Positions 7,649-15,529 of a stretch of 40,030 nt of DNA are shown one piece after another. The translations under genes and the position numbers were made by a program. A model generated the notes under the pieces. That model saw only the letters and a program-made list of their open reading frames with translations. It was not told the origin of the DNA and searched no databases. The stretch comes from Pseudomonas nitroreducens TX1 (GTDB taxonomy: Bacteria > Pseudomonadota > Gammaproteobacteria > Pseudomonadales > Pseudomonadaceae). The stretch is taken from assembly GCF_000313755.1 (NCBI RefSeq), contig NZ_AMZB01000078.1, forward strand, positions 1-40,030. The letters run 5' to 3'. Each line of letters starts with the position of its first letter. Within the stretch, counting starts at the first letter, position 1.

Positions 7649-8860
7649 ATGCAGGTCACCAAATCGAACAAGCTCGCCAACGTCTGCTACGACATTCGCG
7701 GGCCCGTGCTCAAGCACGCCAAACGCCTGGAAGAGGAAGGCCACCGCATCCTCAAGCTGAACATCGGCAACCCGGCGCCGTTCGGTTTCGAGGCGCCGGA
7801 CGAAATCCTCCAGGACGTCATCCGCAACCTGCCGACCGCCCAGGGCTACAGCGACTCCAAGGGCCTGTTCAGCGCACGCAAGGCGGTGATGCAGTACTAC
7901 CAGCAGAAGCAGGTGGAAGGCGTTGGCATCGAGGACATCTACCTGGGCAACGGCGTGTCCGAGCTGATCGTCATGGCCCTGCAGGCACTGCTCAACAACG
8001 GTGACGAAGTGCTGATCCCGGCGCCCGACTACCCGTTGTGGACCGCTTCGGTCGCCCTTTCCGGCGGCAAGCCGGTGCACTACCTGTGCGACGAGCAGGC
8101 CGGCTGGTTCCCCGACGTCGCCGACATGAAGGCGAAGATCACCAGCAACACCAAGGCCCTGGTGCTGATCAACCCGAACAACCCCACCGGCGCGGTGTAC
8201 TCCCGCGAGGTGCTACTGGACATCGTCGAACTGGCACGCCAGCACAACCTGGTGATCTTCTCCGACGAGATCTACGACAAGATTCTCTACGACGAGGCCC
8301 AGCACATCTCCACCGCCTCGCTGGCGCCGGACGTGCTCTGCCTGACCTTCAACGGCCTGTCCAAGTCCTACCGCGTGGCGGGCTTCCGCTCCGGCTGGAT
8401 CGCCATCTCCGGGCCGAAACACAAGGCCCAGAGCTACATCGAAGGCCTGGATATCCTGGCCAACATGCGCCTGTGCGCCAACGTGCCGAGCCAGCACGCG
8501 ATCCAGACCGCGCTGGGCGGCTACCAGAGCATCAACGACCTGGTCCTGCCGGGCGGCCGCCTGCTGGAGCAGCGCAACCGCGCCTGGGAACTGCTCAACG
8601 ACATTCCCGGCGTCAGCTGCGTCAAGCCCATGGGCGCGCTCTACGCCTTCCCGCGCATCGATCCGAAGGTCTGCCCGATCCACAACGATGAGAAGTTCGT
8701 CCTCGACCTGCTGCTTTCCGAGAAGTTGCTCATCGTTCAAGGCACCGCTTTCAACTGGCCCTGGCCGGATCACTTCAGGGTGGTTACCCTGCCCCGTCTC
8801 GATGACCTGGAACAGGCCATCGGTCGCATCGGCAACTTCCTGAAAAGTTATCGCCAATAA
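7649..8860 (+). CDS. alaA: Alanine aminotransferase AlaA
   Basis: This 403-residue class I PLP aminotransferase makes alanine from pyruvate and glutamate. The whole length aligns by eye with E. coli AlaA (about 405 residues): the start [19 protein letters not shown], the [11 protein letters not shown] block, [22 protein letters not shown], and the PLP lysine Lys239 in [14 protein letters not shown]. The ATG at 7649 gives the conserved N-terminus; the ribosome site (GGAA) is weak, and the longer open frame from 7577 is unconserved. It is followed after 28 bp by the small gene at 8889, probably on the same transcript. Confidence 0.93.
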   Translation: MQVTKSNKLANVCYDIRGPVLKHAKRLEEEGHRILKLNIGNPAPFGFEAPDEILQDVIRNLPTAQGYSDSKGLFSARKAVMQYYQQKQVEGVGIEDIYLGNGVSELIVMALQALLNNGDEVLIPAPDYPLWTASVALSGGKPVHYLCDEQAGWFPDVADMKAKITSNTKALVLINPNNPTGAVYSREVLLDIVELARQHNLVIFSDEIYDKILYDEAQHISTASLAPDVLCLTFNGLSKSYRVAGFRSGWIAISGPKHKAQSYIEGLDILANMRLCANVPSQHAIQTALGGYQSINDLVLPGGRLLEQRNRAWELLNDIPGVSCVKPMGALYAFPRIDPKVCPIHNDEKFVLDLLLSEKLLIVQGTAFNWPWPDHFRVVTLPRLDDLEQAIGRIGNFLKSYRQ

Positions 8861-8888
8861 ATCATCGCCAGTGAATCCCAGCGCATAA

Positions 8889-9329
8889 ATGGACCTGCAG
8901 ATCGACGACTTCTACAAGGACTGCGCCTGCGGCCTGCTGATGCTCTACCAGGCCTTCCCGCGCAAGATCGCCCTCTACGTCGAGGACCTGATCGGCCGGG
9001 AGGAGCCCGACGAGTTCGGCCTGCCCAGTACCCGCCACCAGAGTTGCCTGGGGGCGCTGCTGTGGCTGGCCGATGAAGGCTACCTGCGCTTCGAGGCAAC
9101 CATTCGTTATGAAGCGCTGGACCAGGCGGTGCTCAGCGAAAAGGCCTTCATGCGCCTGACCCGCATCGTTCCCCAAGCCGTGCGCGACGGTGAGGAACTG
9201 CCACCCAGCGTGCGCCGCGACCAGGCCACGCTGGCCAACCAGCTGCGCGAAGCACTGGCCAGCCGGCACGGGGAACGCATCGCGCGGCTGACCCGTCTAC
9301 TCTTCGAGAGCGATCTGGGGCGCCCGTAG
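8889..9329 (+). CDS. Conserved hypothetical protein between alaA and htpX
   Basis: A 146-residue soluble protein without signal or membrane helix. It is rich in helices, with Cys13 and Cys15 (DCACG) and a Cys in HQSCLGALLWLADEGYLRFE. That last stretch looks like the recognition part of a small winged-helix or replication-terminus type fold, but I do not recognise a family. The same position in P. aeruginosa (PA2829) holds a hypothetical gene. The ribosome site is weak. The spacing after alaA (28 bp) suggests co-transcription. Confidence 0.75.
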   Translation: MDLQIDDFYKDCACGLLMLYQAFPRKIALYVEDLIGREEPDEFGLPSTRHQSCLGALLWLADEGYLRFEATIRYEALDQAVLSEKAFMRLTRIVPQAVRDGEELPPSVRRDQATLANQLREALASRHGERIARLTRLLFESDLGRP

Positions 9330-9365
9330 TTCCGGCAGGCGACACAAGTTGAAATAGTCCCCGAG

Positions 9366-9394
9366 TTGAATCGCCTGGGGCCCAACCGTATATA
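9366..9394 (+). promoter_or_regulatory. Candidate sigma-70 promoter of htpX
   Basis: TTGAAT (9366-9371) and TATATA (9389-9394) are 17 bp apart and about 107 bp before the htpX start. I looked for a sigma-32 heat-shock promoter and did not find correct spacing. Confidence 0.5.
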
Positions 9395-9501
9395 CCCCGC
9401 ATACTATTCAGCGATCCCGTGCGCTACTGTGCCCGGCGATCCGGAAAGCCGCGTTCCAAGGCGGTTTTCCCCAATGTCACCGTGAGGAGAAGCTTTACGC
9501 C

Positions 9502-10377
9502 ATGATGCGCATCCTGTTGTTCCTGGCCACCAACCTGGCAGTTCTGGTGATCGCCAGCATCACCCTGAAACTGCTCGGCGTGGACCGTTTCACCGGCCAG
9601 AATTACGGTAGCCTTCTGATTTTCTGTGCCGTCTTCGGCTTCGCCGGCTCCCTGGTCTCGCTGTTCATCTCCAAGTGGATGGCGAAGATGAGCACCGGAA
9701 CCGAGATCATCAGCCAGCCGCGCACCCGCCACGAACAGTGGCTGCTGCAGACCGTGGAGGAGCTGTCCCGCGAGGCCGGCATCAAGATGCCGGAAGTGGG
9801 TATCTTCCCCGCCTACGAGGCCAACGCCTTCGCCACCGGCTGGAACAAGAACGACGCACTGGTTGCGGTCAGCCAAGGCCTGCTGGAGCGCTTCTCTCCT
9901 GAAGAAGTGAAAGCCGTGCTGGCCCACGAGATCGGCCACGTGGCCAACGGCGACATGGTCACCCTGGCACTGATCCAGGGCGTGGTGAACACCTTCGTGA
10001 TGTTTTTCGCGCGCATCTTCGGCAACTTCGTCGACAAGGTGATCCTGAAGAACGAAGACGGCCCGGGTATCGGCTACTTTGTCGCAACCATCTTCGCCGA
10101 GCTGGTCCTGGGCATCCTCGCCAGCATCATCGTCATGTGGTTCTCTCGCAAGCGCGAATACCGTGCGGACGAAGCCGGCGCCCGCCTGGCCAGCACCGGC
10201 GCGATGATCGCTGCCCTGCAACGCCTGCGCGCCGAACAGGGTGTGCCGGTGCAGATGCCCGACTCCCTGCAGGCCTTCGGCATCAACGGCAACCTCAAGC
10301 ATGGCCTCGCCGGCCTGTTCATGAGCCACCCGCCGCTGGAAGACCGTATAGAAGCCCTGCGCGCCGCTGGCCGCTAA
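9502..10377 (+). CDS. htpX: Membrane zinc metalloprotease HtpX
   Basis: The 291-residue inner-membrane M48 protease cleaves damaged membrane proteins alongside FtsH. Two N-terminal membrane helices (about 4-24 and 35-55) precede the cytoplasmic catalytic part, with the zinc motif [12 protein letters not shown] (His142, His146, Glu143). Two more hydrophobic segments follow (about 155-175 and 193-213). [15 protein letters not shown] supplies the third zinc ligand (Glu). Length equals the family norm. AGGAG lies 13 bases upstream of the ATG. It is monocistronic, with a terminator at 10396. Confidence 0.95.
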   Translation: MMRILLFLATNLAVLVIASITLKLLGVDRFTGQNYGSLLIFCAVFGFAGSLVSLFISKWMAKMSTGTEIISQPRTRHEQWLLQTVEELSREAGIKMPEVGIFPAYEANAFATGWNKNDALVAVSQGLLERFSPEEVKAVLAHEIGHVANGDMVTLALIQGVVNTFVMFFARIFGNFVDKVILKNEDGPGIGYFVATIFAELVLGILASIIVMWFSRKREYRADEAGARLASTGAMIAALQRLRAEQGVPVQMPDSLQAFGINGNLKHGLAGLFMSHPPLEDRIEALRAAGR

Positions 10378-10395
10378 GCTTCAAGGCGAAAAAAA

Positions 10396-10421
10396 GGGCG
10401 ACCCCTCGGGTCGCCCTTTCT
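10396..10421. terminator. Bidirectional terminator between htpX and tpm
   Basis: The perfect 9-bp stem GGGCGACCC / GGGTCGCCC has an A-run before it and a T/C-rich tract after it. It serves two convergent genes. Confidence 0.85.
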
Positions 10422-10433
10422 CTTGCCTGCGAT

Positions 10434-11090
10434 TCAGCCGCGACGCAGCCTAAACACCACTTCGTCCAGATGGCTGACGCCGCGCTTGAGGAACTTCGGA
10501 TTCTCCGCCAGCACATCCAGACGCTCGATCTCTCCCACCTCCCAACCTTCGGCGAAGAGCTCGCGGACCTCGGTGGCCAGCACGGCGAAAGGCGGGCCAT
10601 CCATCTGCGCCTGCGGATACTCCAGCGTCACCACCAGGCCGCGCACGGAATGCGGCAGGATGCGCTGCAGGTGCGCGGCGTAGTCGGCGCGCAGGTCCGG
10701 CGGCAAGGCGATCAGCGCCGCACGGTCATACAACCCACCGCAACCGGCCACCTGCTCGGCCGCGACGTCGAAGAAATCACCCTGGAGAATCTCCAGGCGC
10801 TCGTAGCTGTAACGGCGCAGCGCACCCTCTTGGGTAATCTGCGGTACGACACCCAGCTCAGCGAAAAAGTCGACGGCGGCACGTTCGGCCAACTCGACGC
10901 CCAGCACGCGATAACCCCACTGCGCCAGCCAGAGCATGTCCAGGCTCTTGCCGCACAGCGGCACCAGCACCTGCGATTCCTCGGGCAAGCCCAGGTTCGG
11001 CCAGTGCCGTTGCAGGCCGGGATTCACCGATTGCTGATGGAAACCGATTTCATTGCGCGCCCAGCGCGACTGCCAGAATTCATGCTGCAT
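10434..11090 (-). CDS. tpm: Thiopurine S-methyltransferase
   Basis: This 218-residue SAM-dependent methyltransferase belongs to the TPMT family; in Pseudomonas Tpm methylates thiopurines and metalloid oxyanions such as selenite and tellurite to volatile species. The N-terminal FWQSRWARNEIGFHQ block, the SAM loop VLVPLCGKSLDMLWLAQWGY and the GLYDRAALIALPPDLR motif are typical. The start is only 3 bp after the stop of the 75-residue gene upstream, so translation is probably coupled. Confidence 0.93.
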   Translation of the reverse strand: MQHEFWQSRWARNEIGFHQQSVNPGLQRHWPNLGLPEESQVLVPLCGKSLDMLWLAQWGYRVLGVELAERAAVDFFAELGVVPQITQEGALRRYSYERLEILQGDFFDVAAEQVAGCGGLYDRAALIALPPDLRADYAAHLQRILPHSVRGLVVTLEYPQAQMDGPPFAVLATEVRELFAEGWEVGEIERLDVLAENPKFLKRGVSHLDEVVFRLRRG

Positions 11091-11093
11091 AGA

Positions 11094-11321
11094 TCACCCA
11101 ATCAAGCATTTTGCCACGAGCGCAACAGCGGACAGCGCCACCACACACCATAGTGCGCGAGCCGATCTTCTACGCCCTTCTCCGACTTCGAGTATCTTCA
11201 AGCGCACCTGACCGTCACGGACACGTTGCACACAGATCTGGGTACCGTCCTCCAGGCAGAGGCAGTCGCCGATCTCGAGCTCCAGGACCTGTTCAACTTG
11301 CTGCATAGCCGAATTCGCCAT
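11094..11321 (-). CDS. CsrA-like small protein with C-terminal membrane anchor
   Basis: A 75-residue protein. Residues 10-43 align without gaps to E. coli CsrA 1-34 as I recall it: GDCLCLEDGTQICVQRVRDG continues into QVRLKI, against [20 protein letters not shown] and QVRIGV. The RNA-contacting Arg6/Arg7 pair of CsrA is replaced (Leu15, Glu16). The CsrA C-terminal helix is replaced by a basic patch (GRRRSAR, 49-55) and one hydrophobic helix (56-74), so it is probably inner-membrane anchored with its N-terminal part in the cytoplasm. The start could be 11321 or Met6; both have weak ribosome sites. It lies directly before tpm. RNA binding is not shown, and the similarity could reflect a simple beta-barrel. 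Confidence 0.7.
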   Translation of the reverse strand: MANSAMQQVEQVLELEIGDCLCLEDGTQICVQRVRDGQVRLKILEVGEGRRRSARALWCVVALSAVALVAKCLIG

Positions 11322-11399
11322 CTACTTCGGAAATTTCCGCAAACTCTAACGTATCGTCCGACGAACATCCCGCCCAAACGCTTTATGGCGACCCGCTCC

Positions 11400-11459
11400 A
11401 TGAGTCTGCAACCGAGTTGGCAATTCCGCAGCGAGGCATCTCAAGGGGACATCGCATGA
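11400..11459 (+). CDS. Possible 19-residue mini-ORF
   Basis: ATG 11400 to TGA 11459 encodes a 19-residue peptide (MSLQPSWQFRSEASQGDIA). Its stop overlaps the start of the next mini-ORF (ATGA at 11456-11459), a coupling arrangement. I see no ribosome site of note for it, and an in-frame ATG slightly upstream would extend it. It lies in the 239-bp gap before the dioxygenase gene. It may be chance. Confidence 0.25.
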   Translation: MSLQPSWQFRSEASQGDIA

Positions 11460-11521
11460 GCGGAGTAATCCAGGAAATAGATCATTACTGTCAAAAACCT
11501 ATACTGGATTTCGATCTTTAG
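11456..11521 (+). CDS. Possible 21-residue mini-ORF with a strong ribosome site
   Basis: ATG 11456 to TAG 11521 encodes 21 residues (MSGVIQEIDHYCQKPILDFD plus Leu). AAGGGGAC lies six bases before the start. Its codons are AT-rich (GTA, ATA, CAT, TTT-type) unlike the neighbouring genes. It ends 39 bp before the dioxygenase ATG and could be a leader peptide or a remnant. No homologue is known to me. Confidence 0.35.
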   Translation: MSGVIQEIDHYCQKPILDFDL

Positions 11522-11560
11522 CCGCGTGAACATAGAGGCATTCGAGTAACGAGGTTCGCC

Positions 11561-12331
11561 ATGCTCCCTGCCCTGTTCATCTCCCACGGCTCACCCATGC
11601 TGGCCCTGGACCCCGGCGCCAGCGACGCCCCCTTGAAGCGCCTGGCGCGCGAACTGCCACGCCCTAAGGCCATCCTGGTAGTCTCCGCCCACTGGGAAAC
11701 CCCCGACCTGCGCGTCACCGCATCGCCCAAGCCGGACACCTGGCACGACTTCTACGGCTTCCCGCCCGAACTCTACGCCGTGCGGTACCCGGCCGCCGGC
11801 TCGCTGGAGCTGGCCCGGCGCGTCGTCGAGCTGCTGGCCGAAGATGGCCTGCCCGCCACCCTCGATGCCGAGCGACCGCTGGACCACGGCGCCTGGGTGC
11901 CGCTGAGCCTGATGTACCCGGACGCCGATATCCCGGTCGTCCAGCTGTCCCTACCCAGCCGCCTCGGCGCGCCCATGCAGCACCGCATCGGCGCTGCCCT
12001 GCGTGCACTGCGCGGGGAAGGCGTGCTGCTGATCGGCTCTGGCAGCATCACTCACAATCTCGGCGAGCTGGACTGGCACGCCGGCCCCGAGGTCATCACG
12101 CCCTGGGCCAAGGCGTTTCGCGACTGGATGGTGGAGCGCCTTGAAGCCAACGACGAAACCGCCCTCTTCGACTATCGCCAGCAGGCGCCAAATGCTGTGC
12201 GCAACCACCCGCGCGACGAACACCTGCTGCCGCTGTACTTCGCCCGAGGGGCGGGCGGCTCGGCGATGACGGTGGAGCACGCCGGCTTTACCCTCGGCGC
12301 GCTGGGGATGGACATCTACCGCTTCGGCTGA
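11561..12331 (+). CDS. LigB-type extradiol dioxygenase (YgiD / 4,5-DOPA dioxygenase family)
   Basis: The 256-residue protein matches the class III extradiol ring-cleavage family. ALFISHGSPMLALDP near the start supplies a metal-binding His, VVSAHWETP and GSITHNLGEL supply further metal and active-site histidines, and RDEHLLPLYFARGA is the conserved C-terminal block. Members cleave catechols such as L-DOPA; the physiological substrate here is unknown. The ATG at 11561 has GAGG six bases upstream. It is monocistronic, followed by a REP palindrome and a terminator. Confidence 0.9.
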   Translation: MLPALFISHGSPMLALDPGASDAPLKRLARELPRPKAILVVSAHWETPDLRVTASPKPDTWHDFYGFPPELYAVRYPAAGSLELARRVVELLAEDGLPATLDAERPLDHGAWVPLSLMYPDADIPVVQLSLPSRLGAPMQHRIGAALRALRGEGVLLIGSGSITHNLGELDWHAGPEVITPWAKAFRDWMVERLEANDETALFDYRQQAPNAVRNHPRDEHLLPLYFARGAGGSAMTVEHAGFTLGALGMDIYRFG

Positions 12332-12337
12332 GCACTG

Positions 12338-12363
12338 CTGTAGGAGCGAGCTCGCTCCTACAG
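12338..12363. repeat. Perfect 26-bp palindrome made of two fused REPs
   Basis: CTGTAGGAGCGAG (12338-12350) is followed directly by its exact reverse complement (12351-12363), with no spacer. It is a head-to-head fusion of the same REP type as at 6837. Confidence 0.8.
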
Positions 12364-12404
12364 AAGAAAGCGGCCAGGTGCCGAAGGGATTTTCCCCGGA
12401 AACG

Positions 12405-12433
12405 AAAAAGCCCCGCCAATGGCGGGGCTTTTT
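12405..12433. terminator. Bidirectional terminator
   Basis: AAAAAGCCCCGCC-AAT-GGCGGGGC followed by five T is a classic symmetric terminator between the convergent dioxygenase and deaD genes. Confidence 0.9.
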
Positions 12434-12452
12434 CACGTGCGGGCTCGACGAA

Positions 12453-14141
12453 TCAGTCTTCGCGGTAACGACGCAGGCGCAGGGCCTTGCCAGCGACGCG
12501 GGTGTCCTTGAGCTTGGTCAGCAGACGCTCGAGGTTCTCTTCCGGCAGCTCGATCAGGCTGAAGGTCTCGCGGATCTGGATGCGGCCGATAGCCTCGCGG
12601 GAGAGGCCACCTTCGTTCAGGATGGCGCCCAGCAGGTTTTTCGCCTGTACGCCGTCACGGGCACCCAGGGCGGTGCGGCAACGGGCCTTGCCTTCCGACG
12701 GAGCGGCCATCGGACGGCGCTCGCCGCTGCGCTCCGGACGATCACCGCGCTCGGGACGATCGCCACGTTCGTAACGGTCGCTGCGCTCACGCGGTGCAGC
12801 CGGGGTCAGCGGCTGTTCGCGGCGAACCGATTCCAGGTCCAGCGCCTTGCCTTCGGTGAGCTTGGCCAGCAGCACGGCGGCCAGGGTGTCCATATCGGTA
12901 CCCAGGCGACGGCACAGCTCGTCACGCACGGCGCCGCGGCTGGCAACGGCGTTGGCCAGCAGCGGTTGCAGGCCGGTAGCCAGACGGTTCAGACGCGCCT
13001 CGAGCACGGTCTCGGCATCCGGCAGGCGCACTTCGCCGACCTTCTGACCGGTCACACGCTCGATCACCTGCAGCATGCGGCGCTCACGCGGAGTCACCAG
13101 CAGCAGGGCGCGGCCCTCACGGCCGGCACGACCGGTACGGCCAATACGGTGTACGTAGGATTCCGGGTCGTAGGGCATGTCCACGTTCAGGACGTGGGTG
13201 ATGCGCGCCACGTCGAGGCCACGAGCGGCGACGTCGGTGGCAATAACGATGTCCAGCGAGCCGTCCTTCAGGGACTCGATCACGCGCTCACGCTGGGCCT
13301 GCGGCATGTCGCCGTTCAGCGCGGCGGCGCGGTAGCCCTGGCGCTCGAGCAGCTCGGCGATGTCCAGGGTGGCCTGCTTGGTGCGGACGAAGCCAATCAG
13401 CGCGTCGAACTGCTCGACTTCCAGCAGGCGCAGGATCGAGGCCGCCTTCTGGTCGGCGTGGACCATCAGGTGCACCTGCTCGATGCGGGCGACCGTCTGG
13501 GTCTTGGCAGCGATACGGACGTGCTTGGGCTCTTTCAGATGACGTTCGGCGATGCTGCGGATCGAAGCCGGCAGGGTTGCGGAGAACAGTACGCTCTGGC
13601 GGCTGGACGGCATCGCTTCGAAGATCACTTCGAGGTCATCCATGAAGCCGAGCTTGAGCATCTCGTCCGCTTCGTCGAGGACCAGGCGCTCGACGGTGGA
13701 GAGCAGATTGGCATCGCGACGCAGGTGGTCGCACAGACGGCCCGGGGTCGCGACCAGCACCTGGGCGCCCTGGCGCAGAGCCTTCAGCTGCGGGCCCATG
13801 GGCGCGCCGCCGTAGACGGCAACGACACCAACGCCCGGCATCTGCTTGGAATAGGTTTCGCAAGCGGTAGCGACCTGCAGGGCCAGCTCGCGGGTGGGTA
13901 CCAGAACCAGCACCTGTGGAACGCGGCGCGCCGGATCGATCTTCGACAGCAGCGGCAGCGCGAAGGCGGCAGTCTTGCCAGTGCCGGTCTGGGCCTGGCC
14001 GATCATGTCGTGGCCTTCGAGGATCACCGGGATCGACTGGGCCTGGATCGGCGACGGCTCTTCATAACCGACAGCGGCGATGGCAGCGAGAATACTGGGG
14101 TGAAGACCGAGCGCGGCGAAGCCGGCGGTTTCCTGGGTCAT
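12453..14141 (-). CDS. deaD: DEAD-box RNA helicase DeaD/CsdA
   Basis: The 562-residue ATP-dependent RNA helicase has the Q motif (GYEEPSPIQAQ), motif I (AQTGTGKTAAF), motif II (DEAD), motif III (FSATLP), and in domain 2 RGLDVARITHV and HRIGRTGRAGREGR. A middle dimerisation region is followed by an Arg/Glu/Asp repeat linker (about 465-490; RSDRYERGDRPERGDRPER) and a C-terminal DbpA-type RNA-binding domain. DeaD helps ribosome assembly and mRNA structure at low temperature; in P. aeruginosa it also promotes translation of the type III secretion activator ExsA. The start at 14141 (MTQETAGFAALGLHP) is the conserved one; the frame open to 14192 lacks homology. A leader of about 210 nt precedes it. 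Confidence 0.94.
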   Translation of the reverse strand: MTQETAGFAALGLHPSILAAIAAVGYEEPSPIQAQSIPVILEGHDMIGQAQTGTGKTAAFALPLLSKIDPARRVPQVLVLVPTRELALQVATACETYSKQMPGVGVVAVYGGAPMGPQLKALRQGAQVLVATPGRLCDHLRRDANLLSTVERLVLDEADEMLKLGFMDDLEVIFEAMPSSRQSVLFSATLPASIRSIAERHLKEPKHVRIAAKTQTVARIEQVHLMVHADQKAASILRLLEVEQFDALIGFVRTKQATLDIAELLERQGYRAAALNGDMPQAQRERVIESLKDGSLDIVIATDVAARGLDVARITHVLNVDMPYDPESYVHRIGRTGRAGREGRALLLVTPRERRMLQVIERVTGQKVGEVRLPDAETVLEARLNRLATGLQPLLANAVASRGAVRDELCRRLGTDMDTLAAVLLAKLTEGKALDLESVRREQPLTPAAPRERSDRYERGDRPERGDRPERSGERRPMAAPSEGKARCRTALGARDGVQAKNLLGAILNEGGLSREAIGRIQIRETFSLIELPEENLERLLTKLKDTRVAGKALRLRRYRED

Positions 14142-14362
14142 GGGTTTTGCCTCTAAATGTATCCGCAAAGACCCAAGAGCCGAGCTGCGCATGCCCTGTA
14201 CGACGATGAAGTCACCCAGGCAGCTGGAAGCGGGGATTTGCGAAATGAAGATTGGAAGAATGCGTCAAGGAAGTCCGCACTGCGGACACATAGACCGAGC
14301 GTGAAGCTGCGGAAAAATGCGGGATCCGAAACGAGGCCAGCGTTTGGCCGGCGCGTATCATA
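14142..14362 (-). promoter_or_regulatory. Probable promoter and long leader of deaD
   Basis: A good -10 TATGAT lies at 14362-14357 on the minus strand, followed by the GC-rich ACGCGCC. The -35 is poor. Initiation there would give a leader of about 210 nt before the deaD ATG, with no convincing ORF. Long structured leaders are usual for cold-shock helicase genes. Confidence 0.45.
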
Positions 14363-14421
14363 CCGGAAAATCCTGACCAATGTGTTTCTTTTCGGAACAT
14401 GGCCGGCGAACGGTCATGGCG

Positions 14422-14450
14422 TGGACAATGCCGATCTCGCCGGCTATACC
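14422..14450 (+). promoter_or_regulatory. Candidate sigma-70 promoter of the enoyl-CoA hydratase gene
   Basis: TGGACA (14422-14427) and TATACC (14445-14450) are exactly 17 bp apart and end 29 bp before the ATG at 14480. Confidence 0.6.
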
Positions 14451-14479
14451 CTGCAAGCCACCTGACCGGAGCCCTACCG

Positions 14480-15271
14480 ATGACCGCCAGCAGCGAACCG
14501 CGCATCACCGTCGAACGCCAGGACCACGTTCTGCTGCTAGGGCTGAACCGGGTCGAAAAGCGCAACGCCTTCGACCTGGACATGCTCACCCAACTGGTCC
14601 AGGCCTTTGGCGACTACGAGCGGGACGATGACCTGCGCTGCGCGCTGGTGTTCGCCCATGGCGAGCACTTCACCGCCGGCCTGGACCTGGCCAACATCGG
14701 CGAGACCTTCCGCACCGGCTGGACCATGCCGGAAGGCTCGGCCGACCCGTGGGGCACCTTCGGCGGCCGGCGCCTGACCAAACCGTTGCTGGTGGCCGCG
14801 CAAGGCTACTGCTTCACCCTGGGCATCGAGCTGATGCTGGCCGCCGACATCAACCTGTGCGCCAGCAACGCGCGCTTCGCCCAACTCGAAGTGCAGCGCG
14901 GCATCTTCCCCTTTGGCGGCGCCACCCTGCGCATGCACCAGGTGGCCGGCTGGGGCAACGCAATGCGCTGGTTGCTCACCGGCGACCCGTTCGATGCCCA
15001 CGAGGCCTACCGCATCGGCCTGGTGCAGGAAGTCACCGCGCCGGAAGAGCTGATGCCTCGCGCGCTCTGGCTGGCACAGCGGGTCGCCGCCCAGGCGCCG
15101 CTGGGTATCCGTGCCACCCTCGCCTCGGCGCGCCGCAGCCTCGATGAAGGCGAGGAAGCGGCGGCCAGGCTGCTGCCGGCGATGGCCAGCGAACTGCTGT
15201 CCACCGAGGATGCGCAAGAGGGTTTGAGCGCCATGCTCGAGCGCCGCGAAGGGCGATTCCAAGGCAAATGA
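14480..15271 (+). CDS. Enoyl-CoA hydratase/isomerase family protein
   Basis: This 263-residue crotonase-fold protein has the oxyanion-hole loop GEHFTAGLDLANIGE and the second block YCFTLGIELMLAADINLCA, with ARFAQLEVQRGIFPFGGA holding a Glu at the place of Glu144 of rat hydratase. The place of the second catalytic Glu (Glu164) falls in GNAMRWLLTGD and has no Glu. It may therefore be an isomerase, hydrolase or other crotonase rather than a true hydratase. The ATG at 14480 has CGGAG eight bases upstream. The substrate is unknown. Confidence 0.88.
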   Translation: MTASSEPRITVERQDHVLLLGLNRVEKRNAFDLDMLTQLVQAFGDYERDDDLRCALVFAHGEHFTAGLDLANIGETFRTGWTMPEGSADPWGTFGGRRLTKPLLVAAQGYCFTLGIELMLAADINLCASNARFAQLEVQRGIFPFGGATLRMHQVAGWGNAMRWLLTGDPFDAHEAYRIGLVQEVTAPEELMPRALWLAQRVAAQAPLGIRATLASARRSLDEGEEAAARLLPAMASELLSTEDAQEGLSAMLERREGRFQGK

Positions 15272-15529
15272 AACACTGCGCAGAACGGTAAACGGAACCA
15301 TCGTGCGAAAAGCGCTATATCCAAGGTATTAAAAATGCTGGCAAAACGACTTTAATTATTTAGTTTTTCCTTATAAATCAAATAGTTAAATTTAACAAAA
15401 CGACTATATACAAGTTCCAATTACGCGCCTGGAAACAAACCTCTAGAACTGACTCCAGAGCAGCTCAGCGACTCGCCGGAATACCGACCGGGCAGCCCGC
15501 TGACTGACGTTCTCATGGAGGAATTTCTT
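15272..15529 (+). other. AT-rich upstream region of the Gly-rich lipoprotein gene
   Basis: About 15320-15415 is strikingly AT-rich against its surroundings. It holds a direct repeat CAAAACGACT (15342-15351 and 15396-15405) and a perfect palindrome GTTAAATTTAAC (15385-15396) that abuts the second copy. TATATA at 15406-15411 could be a -10. This looks like a regulated promoter and a possible site for MvaT-type xenogeneic silencers, which is inference. No gene is visible. Confidence 0.5.

Noticed and set aside
9340..9420. Possible sigma-32 heat-shock promoter of htpX
   Set aside because: TTGAA and CCCC-type boxes are present, but their spacing is too long; a sigma-70 promoter fits better.
12378..14156. 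592-codon open frame on the plus strand opposite deaD
   Set aside because: High-GC antisense shadow of deaD; no motif is recognisable.
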